From NCBI GenBank assembly GCA_947462335.1, contig OX381705.1, positions 36,789,570 through 36,853,569 on the forward strand: a stretch of DNA of 64,000 nt. The letters run 5' to 3'. The position numbers and the translations under genes were made by a program. The stretch's first letter is position 1, and each line of letters starts with the position of its first letter. Below are positions 54,606 to 64,000 of the stretch, one piece after another. This stretch comes from Harmothoe impar. Taxonomy: Eukaryota; Annelida; Polychaeta; Phyllodocida; Polynoidae. The notes under the pieces are model-generated. The model did no database searches. It was given only the letters and a program-made list of their open reading frames with translations, and was not told the DNA's origin.

Positions 54606-55222
54606 AGCATATTAGTTCCATTGTGAGGCTCATATTAATCTTTATTGCCTGGATCTGCAGATGACAGTTTTCCCAAAGCACATTGGTGCTGCTCACCTAC
54701 CGTCGCTCTACACTGGCCTCCTGGGCATGCTTCATGACTAATTCTCCGTCCCTCACGGCCCAATGAACACGCAGCTACCAAACAGTGGCGCGTGGTCGGG
54801 TCAAAGACGTCTGCTCCTGAAGCAGACGACCAAATCTCAGTCACCCAAGGAGGAGTCACAAAGGCAGCCATTAGACACTGGCCCTGGTTAAACAAGGCCA
54901 CTGTCCTTCGTCTGACGGCGGCACGGGCTCAAACAGCGACATGTGCCGCACCTTGGTTAGCCATGGGGCCCGCCCAGGTGGACTGAGTGACCGACTGACC
55001 GCTGGCTACTTGACTGGTGGCACTATTTGTCTGTTGGTGCACTGATGGCAAGGACAGGGTGTGTGTTTGTTGATGTTTGACAGTGCCCGCTGCTGTATTG
55101 AAGCAGGGCTGGGTAGAGGTGAAGAGGCATGGCACCAACAGCCTCTTGATCCTGGCTGACTGCTGCAGGGAGAGCTACTCTAAGTCAGACAACTAATTCA
55201 CGCTCCCTGTGAGGTCGTCTTT
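54606..55222. other. Non-coding stretch
   Basis: GC-richer DNA with chance ORFs on both strands at 54635-55138. No domain, RNA gene or repeat was recognised. Confidence 0.4.
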
Positions 55223-55858
55223 AGGTCGAATCCCACAGGGCGATTTATGTTGGAATATCTCTGCGAATTGGCAATCTGTTGCGAATTGGGGAGCTCCCTC
55301 CAATTCGCAACAGATATAAGTACAACAGGCAGATATAACTGCAAGAAATCTGTTGCGAATTGAGCACAAAATAACATCTAGATAATTAGATATTTTCCCT
55401 TGCTTAACAGGGAAATCTCTGCGAATTCATTATGCACATAGTACACATCAATCATCTAGAAAGTCAGGGGGGGGGGGCACTCCCTATTCATGAAAATACA
55501 CAGACAGCATTTTACAACCATTTTTCAGAAATAATATATATAATCTGCCCAACACTAGTCCGATATGATGTATCATTTCAAATGGTAAATTAATATATAT
55601 CCTTTCTATAGTGACCAACTATAAGCACAATTATCATGAAGTAACTCCCCTGAATTTTAACACTTAATACTCACACATAGAATCAATGCAGTCAAATATG
55701 CAGAGGCTCAGTACTATATAATGTACCACAGTGGGATTTGAAACGTGCAATGGCATGTAATAACCCTTGCGATTTGGAGTATAAGCAGGGCTCTTAGAAT
55801 GCAATAGGCATAGAATGCAGAGGTGCTGGGCGCATAAATCGGCCTGTGGGATTCGGCC
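55223..55858. mobile_element. Q-family element, copy 3 (uninterrupted)
   Basis: 636 bases, GGTCGAATCCCACAGGGCGA to CGGCCTGTGGGATTCGGCC. It serves as the reference for the Q family. It contains repeated TTGCGAATTGG words and a G run of nine or so at 55469. No ORF. Confidence 0.7.
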
Positions 55859-55877
55859 TATATACAACCTCTCTAAA

Positions 55878-56100
55878 GGTCAAATCCCACAACGCGAAAA
55901 ATGGGCCAGAAAGTGTTGATTATTGACATAATAACAAGGGGCAACTGTTGCCAATATTGTAAATCGCAACACTTGTCCCCCGATTTTAGACCTCTCCAAA
56001 TCCCACTGTACCCGATTTGGACAAAGAGAGTGTTGCGATTTGGGCCATGTTGGACATGGTATAGGGTTTGAATTCGCAACAGAAGGGACTTTAATATTCA
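55878..56100 (-). mobile_element. P-family fragment, copy 3
   Basis: One inverted end plus about 200 bases (GGTCAAATCCCACAACGCGA through TATTGTAAATCGCAACACTT). It then passes into unrelated sequence before the next Q element. The other end is missing. Confidence 0.6.
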
Positions 56101-56109
56101 AATCTTAAA

Positions 56110-56678
56110 GGTCAAATCCCCCCAATTCGCAACAGATGTAACTACAAGAGGGAGGTGTAACCGCAAGAAATCTGTTGCGAATTGGGCACAAAATAAGATC
56201 TAGATAATTAGATATTTTTCCTTGGTTAACAGGGAAATCTCTGCGATTTCATTATGCACATGATACATATCAATCATCTGGAAAGTCAGGGGGGCCACTC
56301 CTTTGTTTCTGATTAAACACAGAGAGCATTTTACAACCATTTTTCATGAATAATATACATAATCTTCCCACCACTAGACTTACATGATGTATCATTTCAA
56401 ATGATAAATTAACAGATATCCCTTCTATAGTAAATCAACTGTGAGCACAATTGTTATGAAGTAACTCCCCCGAAATACAACACTTTACTCTCACACATAG
56501 AATCAATGTTGTCCAATATGCAGAGATTCAGTGCCATGTACATGTGTACAGTGGGATTTGAAACTTGTAATAGGATATGGGAACCCTTGCGAATTGGAGT
56601 ATAAGCAAGGCTCATAGAACGCAATATGTATAGAATGCAGAGGGTTCTCAGCCATAGAACGCCCTGTGGGTGTTGGCC
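56110..56678. mobile_element. Q-family element, copy 4 (left end deleted)
   Basis: GGTCAAATCC is joined directly to CCCCAATTCGCAACAGATGT, skipping about 70 bases present in the other copies. It then follows copy 3 to GCCCTGTGGGTGTTGGCC. The left end looks like a P/Q hybrid. Confidence 0.65.
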
Positions 56679-56772
56679 TTAAGGAAAATTGATGCAATTA
56701 CAATATCTGCAACTACATTCACCAATATATGCATAGCTAGGCATTATACATCATAGAGCAAAATCTCTTAAA

Positions 56773-57052
56773 TACATGGATCAGGTGGGATTTGGATAAT
56801 GATTAATCAGTGACACAACCATTGCAATATAGTAAGAAACCTTGACATATTCCAATAAGCAACATTTTCTAGGCCTTCTGGGGGAAAAATTAATATCTAA
56901 CCTTTTTGATTCTTGCAATATCCCAAATCACGAGACATAGGCAACACTTTCTTGCTGATTTGGGCCTGTCTTGGCCAATGTAGGCCCCAAAATCGGTGAC
57001 ATCACCAATTTGCAACATTTTCTGGCCCTCTCTTGCGTTGTGGGATTTGACC
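56773..57052 (-). mobile_element. P-family fragment, copy 4
   Basis: Carries only one end (TTGCGTTGTGGGATTTGACC at 57033-57052). The body matches 58430-58701 almost throughout, including GATTAATCAGTGACACAACC, TAGTAAGAAACCTTGACATA and CATCACCAATTTGCAACATT. Confidence 0.65.
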
Positions 57053-57295
57053 TTAAGCAAATACGATACACCAGTGTTTGCGAAATTCGTGATTCTATAT
57101 GAGTTTATTTCTATGCATCACCCTTATCGCCTGTAAGTTAAACATGACTCTGCGTTCAAAAATGTACTCTGTATACAACATATGAGACGAGTTTTCTCAA
57201 GGAAAGCGCGTCCCATTGATATCTGAAATTGTTTATCTATAATGCAAACACAATCGGTTATTCTAACAAAATACATACCGCTTATAATGTCTAAA

Positions 57296-58412
57296 GGTCA
57301 AATCCCACAACGTGAGAGAGGGTCAGAAAATGTTGTGGATTGGTCTTATTGCCGATTTTGGGCCCTATATTGGCTAAGACAGGCCCAAATCGGTGAGAAA
57401 GTGTTGCCTTTGTCTTGTGATTTGGGAAATCACAAGGATCAAAAGAGTTAGATATCATCCCCCAGAAGGCCTAGAAAATGTTGCTTGTTGGAATATGTCA
57501 ATGATTTGGTTTATATAGGGGGGGCACTTGTACAACCGTGATCTGCAGTAACTGACGTGATCTGCAGTAGTGCAGATAACGGCAGACCATCCAACTGTGA
57601 TTTGCATCAAAATAACTTGATCTGCATCAATTCATGACATACATAAAACCATTATTTGCATCAGGAGAATTCCGCCTCTCCCAACATTATTTGCATCAAA
57701 ATGTTGAGGCCTATGTGGGGGTTGTCTTGGGGCATCCAGCAGATGTAAATAATGTTTTTACATTATCCAGAGGGACATATGGCACATCTAGGAAGTTTTT
57801 GGGACTAGTTTAACATAACACAGGAGCCACCTGGGTCATCTAGGAAGTATCTGGAGGTCGTATCATTTTGTCCAGGGTCCACTTGGGGCAAAATCTAGCT
57901 CAAAATCGCCAAAATGTCAATTTTCCTAAAACTGGCCAGCTTGACAAGAAAAGTGTAGAAAATCGCAAAAAGATCAATTTCCATAATTTGGCAAGAAATA
58001 TATTCAAAATTACCAAAAGAGCACTCAGATGGTTGTAGCAGATCATGCTATTCTGATACAGATCACGTTACTTTGATGCAGATCACGGTTGAATGGTCTG
58101 CCGTTATCTGCACTACTGCAGATCACGTCAGTTACTGCAGATCACGGTTGTACAGCACTCCAAATATCTTTAGGCTAGTTCAGAGGGAATAGTCGAGGCA
58201 AATCATACTGTGAAGTAACTCCCCTCAAACAGATCCTTTAACCAGTCCTGCACGCAACACTTGCCTGCCTATTATTGACCACTGTGGGATTTGGAGAGGC
58301 ATAAGATCATGGGACAAGTGTTGCGATTTACAATATTGGCAACAGTTGCCCCTTGTTATTATGTCAATAATCAATACTTTCTGGCCCATTTTTCGCGTTG
58401 TGGGATTTGACC
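57296..58412 (+). mobile_element. P-family element, copy 5, split by a foldback element
   Basis: Ends GGTCAAATCCCACAACGTGA and CGCGTTGTGGGATTTGACC. After removal of 57529-58154 and one GCACT it is about 486 bases, the same as copy 1, and it is collinear with it. Confidence 0.8.
57529..58154. mobile_element. 626 base foldback element with TGTACAACCGTGATCTGCAG ends
   Basis: Arms of about 60 bases are near-perfect inverted repeats (TGTACAACCGTGATCTGCAG and its inverse CTGCAGATCACGGTTGTACA). They are filled with GATCTGCA and GCAGATCACG words, and a second set of GCATCAAAATAA-type words lies inside. GCACT flanks both sides (57524-57528 and 58155-58159), a five-base target duplication confirmed by the empty site near 52875. 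No ORF. Confidence 0.85.
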
Positions 58413-58429
58413 TTAAAGATCTCTTATAC

Positions 58430-58701
58430 ATGGATCAGGTGGGATTTGGATAATGATTAATCAGTGACACAACCATTGCAATATAGTAAGAAACCTTGAC
58501 ATATTCCAATAAGCAACATTTTCTAGGCCTTCTGGGGGAAAATATCTAGCCTTTTTGATCCTTGCAATATCCCAAATCAAAAGACATAGGCAACACTTTC
58601 TTGCCGATTTGGGCCTGTCTTGGCCAATGTAGGCCCCAAAATCGGTGACATCACCAATTTGCAACATTTTCTGGCCCTCTCTCGCGTTGTGGGATTTGAC
58701 C
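58430..58701 (-). mobile_element. P-family fragment, copy 6
   Basis: Nearly the same 270-base piece as 56773-57052, with a shared break point inside GGATCAGGTGGGATTTGG. It ends in CGCGTTGTGGGATTTGACC. The sequence that follows it (58702-58754) also follows P copy 1 at 53125-53166. Confidence 0.65.
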
Positions 58702-58754
58702 TTAACGTCGAGCAGTTCAAGATCATCTGCCTCCCATATCTCAATCAACATGGA

Positions 58755-61607
58755 CCTTTCGTGCAATTAGCCATTGTAGCCAGGTATCATAGGTGGTAAG
58801 TGACCCTTTATTGTTTGCTCAGAATGATTCAAGCTGCCCATGCGGAGAGCAAGAAAAGCAATTATTTTCATATCACCTCTTACCCCCATTGGATTTTATG
58901 TAATTCCAAGTGACAAGGCAGACATATATACAACACAGGACATGCAACCGGACGTAACAGTAGTTTACAGAGCTGCTCTCTAAATGAGCAGTTTAAACTG
59001 AGCAAATAAGCCCTGCATGCAATTAGCTCCAGAGCAAGACCGGCAGTCATTATCGTAAGCAGCTCGGGGTGGGTTTCTGCCAGGTGGGCCGTGTCAGACT
59101 GAAGACTGTCTACGGAGACTGACAGACTGGCGGATCAACATCACAAGACAAACAAGGAAGCCAAACTTGACAAACTGTAACCATTCCCTGGAGCCCCAGA
59201 CTGAGTCCCTTGCCCCCGGTGCCCCGGGCGTACCACCCGGTGAGCTGCCCGGCTGCTCTCAGAGGGGCCGGCTTATCAGTCGCCTCAGGCTTTTACAGGC
59301 AATGCGATAGCAGCAGCCTGACAACTTGTAACATTTCCTTTTGCAATATTCCCCAACAAATTCCCATAATATCATAGGTTTTCTAATCCCAGTAGAATGA
59401 TATGGGGTCTTTGTTGGTCGCATGATTATTTTCTAGGTGAGACTCTGTAGCATGTACAATTGGGGCGGGACTGGGCACATACTGTGAGCTGTTGAAGCAG
59501 ATCGACGAGCAGCTCACCCGATACATATCAGCAGCTCTTGAGGCCAGCGCCACCTGGTCTGGGATATCAGCCGCACTTGAGCTTCACAGGAGCCCTGATT
59601 TGTACCATTCTGATTATTTACCCAAGTCATGGCGGGTTTATCTGGTGTAACCATAGAAAGTTCACTGTCTGGCAGAACTTCACAACATTGTGTAGTTCAC
59701 ATCTTGAAACATGCTCGGCCAAAGGAAACCGTCCATTTGAGTAAGTGATTCCTAAACGCTGAAGGAGAGTGTTTCCTCTTGGTCGTGGGATGGGACAACA
59801 TTGCACTGACACTTCAGCCTCCGACAGTGAAACTTGAGTGAGACTCTGGGGTCGTTGGGAGTTGAACTTTTACAGTGGCACAGATAGTCCTGTGTAGTCT
59901 AAGAAACCTTTTATATGATCTAAGAAAAACTATGTACAGCTTTTCCCCCCGGGGCTAACCCTAATGTGATATTACACCGATGTAATAATAACCCCAATGT
60001 GATAGTGTAGTACAGTGTAAGTTCAGCTCTTCAGAATAAAACCCGTATAGCAAATCTGTCATTTACATTGTCCATATTGGTACATTCACGTCCTTGCCAA
60101 TAATTATGTACATGTATATATTGACAGTAATTAGCTGTGCAATGCAGAGAGCTGCGAACCTTCTGTGAAGACATCCAGAATAATTTGGAATGGATATCAT
60201 TTGATCTGAATCATGTCTTTAATCGTGTTTGGTAACATGAACACAATATTAGTACGCTTAAATATTCTCTGTATGAGAACTATTATAATTCGGAACAGGC
60301 CTTGCCGCCCACACAAAAGCCCCCCTATTGACCAAAACGTGCCAAAGGTGAAATCAAATAGTCGGTTTGTGGTAATTGGCTCAGCATGGAAGCATGGCGG
60401 TAATAAGGGGTATAATGGCGTCTCCACTATCAGGGAAGGGTTGGGGCTGAGAGTGACGCGGCCATCCGGTAGGCTCTGCCTCACATGTTTGTATTAGCCA
60501 CGACTTGAGCTGCTCGCCGCGCCTCCTGCAGGACACTTGAGTAGTCCTAGAGTTGCTCTGTGAGCGGCTCAACTCTGCAACTCAGCATGCACTTGGCTTC
60601 GTCTGCCCCATAGTCAAGCCATATGGCCTGGTGGGCGGAAAAAAGGGCAGTGTGGATTGGTGAGCCCGGCAGGGGCGGTCTCCTTCAGGCCTCTTGTATA
60701 TTCCTGCTGTATACAACCCACGCCTCATTCCGCGCACGTTCCCGGAAGCCGCGCGCCCCCTACACCGCCCATGCGCCATTTGTTGCTGGCCACCAGGATG
60801 GCTGTGTATCTTTGTAAAGTTGGCGCCGCCCTTGTGCACCCCCCTTCCCGGCCTGCCCCGCGCCGTCCTGATCAGAGCCACCTGGCGGCGTGTACATTCA
60901 GCAGACGCTGTCGCCATAAACACGACACGGTGTCGCCGCCCCGCCACCATCGGCATGTAAGCCCTGGCACACAACACATTGAAAACACCTTCTCTTTGTC
61001 TTAATTCACACAGAATGTTAAGAGCATGGCGCACAAATGTTGCCTGTCTTCTCCCAGGTCCCTCAACATCAGCCGTTCTCCACGTGGGCTGGCCGGAGGA
61101 TGAGGAAATGAAGAGACGTGTATGTCTGTGTAAGGGGGCTGCTGGGGGCTGAATCCGTCCGCCAGCCACATAATAATTATGCACGATAAAAACCTGTGGT
61201 GTGGAGTAAAAGGGCAAAAAAGTCAGAAGATGAGTCCTTGTTCTTCTCTACTGATGAGCTTCCCCAGTCATTGAGTTTACTACATGTATTCTCTGGTTGT
61301 GCTGAAAGCTGGATGTTTGTTTGTAGTTGTCGTGTTCCATTTGTAGCAGAGATAGGGGCCATTTTTACAGCAAGGACTCGTGTTTGCTCAGCTAACCCGC
61401 ACCAAGCGGGCCACGTGCTCGGGCTTGATACTGGCCCACGGTTAGACAAAAGATGAAGTGCCTAATGCAGGTTAAAACGTCGGTGATGTCAATGTTAAAT
61501 CCCATTGGGCCTGTATAAAATGCCATCTCTATTGATTCTCTGTGATGACATAAAAGTATTTAGAAATATATTTCGTTAGTGTATACACTGATAATCTATA
61601 GATTTAA
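58755..61607. other. Non-coding stretch, CpG-rich at 60,600-61,000
   Basis: No repeat or gene recognised from 58760 to 61600. The minus-strand frame at 60582-61217 (211 codons) sits in CpG-rich DNA overlapped by plus-strand frames and shows no domain, so it is rejected. 58800-59350 looks single-copy, with homeobox-type AATTA words. A CTCF-like GCGCCACCTGGT is at 59547-59558. Confidence 0.4.
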
Positions 61608-61905
61608 GGCCACACTTTTTTTATTCTTTGGGTTACGGACACCTTATAAATGTTCGGAGGATGACATTCAAAGAAAAAAAAGTCTTTCACGTTTTACTCC
61701 CTAAAAACGTTAATAATGGTCCGATTTACACACCGTAAAATCTGACAAATAGCAAATTAACTGGAATTTCACAATGTTATTTTTGGTGTGTGTGTGTGGT
61801 GGGGGGGGGGGGGGGGGGGGGGGGGGGGTTCGGCCTCTTTTTAACACATAGTAGTGCGGCGGGCCCGTAACGGTTTAACCCAAAGAATAAAACAAAGGTC
61901 TGGCC
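61608..61905. mobile_element. GGCC-ended Harbinger-like MITE, copy 4
   Basis: GGCCACACTTTTTTTATTCT followed by TTGGGTTA at the left is inverted at TAACCCAAAGAATAAAACAA..GGCC at the right. TAA flanks both sides (61605-61607 and 61906-61908). It contains a run of about thirty G at 61800-61829. Confidence 0.7.
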
Positions 61906-61908
61906 TAA

Positions 61909-64000
61909 GCGGTTAGTCACAGGGATATTCCTCAAGAATGAGTCAAAATGACGAACTTTTCCGAGAAAAAATATGATCAATACTTTAGTCAAAAAGACTA
62001 ATTCTGATACTTTTAATAATGAAAAGACGTACAGACGTGGAGAACTGTGCCATATTTTGGCGCCCTATATACACCCAACCCAGGTTAGTCAATCCCAGTG
62101 GGCACAAAATACGGTTAAACATTGAATAAACGTTGAATCAACATTGAAAACTGACTATGTTGATGTTCTGTCCTCGCTGGGATACTGTCAGATTAGTCAA
62201 TATCGGTTCTGACTAATCAAGCTTAGCTTTAGTCTTTGCACGGATGCTTGCTTTACTGGAGCACATTTGATGAAAGTTTACCTTCTATAGGAACTCCATT
62301 ATACGGCAATTTTGTGGGTGAGGCAATCATTTTGAATTGGAATGTATGGAAAAATATTGCAGTGATGTACCACATGTGCTATATACACATGCATATCGGT
62401 ATTCAACAAATAAAAAAGTACCTTATACCCCGGTCCCAGACAAAAGTGACATCGCCCTATCCCGAAAACGAGAGAAACATCTTTGACATGTTTTTCACTC
62501 CCTTTACAATGTCCCTGTAATCAAGTAAAACATGTCTTTTGATAGGAAAAGACTATGCTGGAACATATTTCAGCCTTTTGCCCCCCCCCCCCCCAACGGA
62601 GATGTATAGAGTTATCCCTAAAATCTTCCACATGTTTTACCTGAAAACCCGTTGAAAATGGGACGTTTTTTGAGAGGGGGAACGAGCATACATGTCACTT
62701 TTGTCTGAGAGTACACGGACCCCCACCCTCCTTGTACGGGGCTTACAACTTGAAGAATGAGTCACGTTTTCTTCGCACCGGTGTGAAGGGCCACTCGCAT
62801 TGCCAACCAAAGTGCCTCTGGTTCCACATGTGAAACAAACACCATTGTCAAACCAATAGTCACTCTATATCTTTTAAAGCTACAGAGAGTTTTCAGACTG
62901 ATTGGTTCCGAGCAGAGAATACTCGGAGAATCTAATTTCACTGGTCTTTTGAGGAAGGTTTGGATTCGGGAGTGGGGTGGCCTTCAGTGAGATGAGCTGC
63001 ATCACCTATCCGGTAACGGCATTCCTCCGGTGTCTACAGCACGTAAAGAGTTGCCGGGTAGACACTGAGGGCTGCTTGTGTTGGGCATACACGGAGCGGC
63101 AAACAGCCATTTACCCTCGCCTCTCCACCCCGCCACACCCCTGCAGCATGCAGCTACCGCGACAAGGGGGATTTGGCAATAAGATGGTTGGCGCCACCGA
63201 CGCCTTCGACAACAGGCCAATCCAATCGCCGACGTATCTTGTAATAACGACTGGGTGCCGGAGGGCTGGTCCCCCTAGTGACACCCCGGCCAGAGGAGAC
63301 TGGCAATCGTTTAACTCGCCAACCCAGAGGACTGGCCAATCCGGGCGCGCCGCCGCTAAGTATCGGAGCAAATATTGAAGGACCCCTAAGAGGAGGCCGA
63401 CTCCATTCACCTCGCCAGAGAGCACATTCTAGCCACTGGCGTCCGCCATTTTAACGTAATTGACTGTGAAAATGACGCTGGTTCATTCAGCGGCCAGTGA
63501 TGTGAATTGGGTAAGACAATTCCCATCCTGGGGCGCTCACCCCAACCTCCTTCTTCCACTATCTATTCACCTCAGCACTTCCCATCCTCTGCTGCCCCTC
63601 CTTTCTCCCCTCGGGACTAAAATGCGTCTCGCCCCCCATTGTATATTTTGCTTGGATTCTCTCAGAGAATGTCTCCTATGTATAACACCAAGCTGGCCCC
63701 AAGCGCCCCCAGCTGCCATCCCGCCAACATCAACACCAATCATGTAACACCAATTCCCAATGTTACAATAGCCATGACGACATTTTGACACTAATGGCCA
63801 TTCGAGAAGTGGCTAACGTCCACATTACCTCGTCTAAATTTACAAACAGTCATAGATAACACGTACTCGTCTGTATATCAACAATATAGACACAATTTCT
63901 CTTCCATTTATTGCTTGACATCCTGATGGCACTGTCAGGCAAAATTTGCCCAAGATGGTGGAGTGATGTTCGTGAAGTACGCATGTGTGGCAACTGTTGC
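61909..64000. other. Non-coding stretch to the end of the window
   Basis: Apart from the short element at 62094-62181 nothing is recognised. 63000-63440 is CpG-rich and yields chance ORFs in four frames (for example 62977-63378 plus and 63111-63425 minus). No exon, RNA gene or repeat could be supported. Confidence 0.4.
62094..62181. mobile_element. 88 base micro-MITE with CCCAGTGGGCACA ends
   Basis: CCCAGTGGGCACAAAATA at the left is matched by CCCAGCGAGGACAGAACA on the other strand of the right end. The interior has GTTGAATCAACATTGAAA-type words, which are common in very short animal MITEs. It is bordered by TTAGTCAAT-type words. Confidence 0.5.

Noticed and set aside
60582..61217. 211-codon minus-strand ORF
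   Set aside because: It lies in CpG-rich DNA where stops are rare, is overlapped by several plus-strand frames of similar quality, and shows no domain, repeat or splice context. Treated as chance.
63000..63425. Possible exon in the CpG-rich block near the end
   Set aside because: Frames in both strands are open and none shows domain similarity or consistent splice sites, so coding potential cannot be supported.

Overview
This window looks like intergenic or gene-desert DNA from a marine invertebrate animal, probably a deuterostome such as an echinoderm, hemichordate or cephalochordate. That placement is inferred from the style of the DNA: AT-rich background with islands of CpG, frequent short words such as TAGGCCTA and TACATGTA, tRNA-derived SINEs, and the mix of non-LTR, tyrosine-recombinase and MITE-type transposons. 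I cannot name the species. I found no convincing host protein-coding exon, no genuine functional tRNA or rRNA gene, and nothing bacterial. Almost every long open frame is either part of a transposon or a chance ORF in GC-rich or low-complexity DNA. Layout: 0.4-1.1 kb holds an inverted-arm element with a minisatellite-like motif, interrupted by the 3' tail of a non-LTR element. 1.4-3.2 kb is a long inverted-repeat element enclosing tRNA-Lys-like SINE heads. 5.9-8.9 kb is a 5'-truncated, frameshifted CR1/Jockey-group non-LTR retrotransposon on the minus strand, itself split by a 0.2 kb TA-flanked MITE. 12.0-14.2 kb is bounded by related C-rich inverted ends. 14.3-24.2 kb is mostly CpG-rich single-copy-looking DNA sprinkled with MITEs. 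21.8-22.1 and 24.2-24.6 kb are two foldback elements whose arms are made of a short tandem repeat. 25.3-27.6 kb and 53.7-54.6 kb carry three copies of a CACTG-ended family. 27.6-35.2 kb is again CpG-rich with two further inverted-repeat elements. 35.2-35.5 kb is a large AT/GT microsatellite. The centrepiece at 35,528-40,353 (minus strand) is an apparently intact Ngaro-like tyrosine-recombinase retrotransposon with gag, RT-RNase H and recombinase ORFs and perfect split direct repeats. 40.4-42.0 kb is a nest of MITEs. 45-49 kb and 52.6-58.7 kb are dense, nested arrays of short DNA transposons, several with visible target-site duplications. 58.8-64 kb is CpG-rich non-coding DNA with two more MITEs. 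How the parts work together: the only module that could act as a coordinated gene set is the Ngaro-like element. Its transcript should start in the left repeat A1, encode Gag from an ATG just inside A1, and then reach RT through a single in-frame UGA and the recombinase through a +1 frame change (or, for either, through splicing). Neither downstream ORF has an ATG near its start. The recombinase would integrate a circular cDNA whose terminus junction is preserved in the element as the B1/A2 overlap. The MITEs need transposases supplied from elsewhere, since none is encoded here. The CpG-rich single-copy stretches, with CTCF-like and ETS-like motifs, may be regulatory DNA for a distant gene, but this is inference only.
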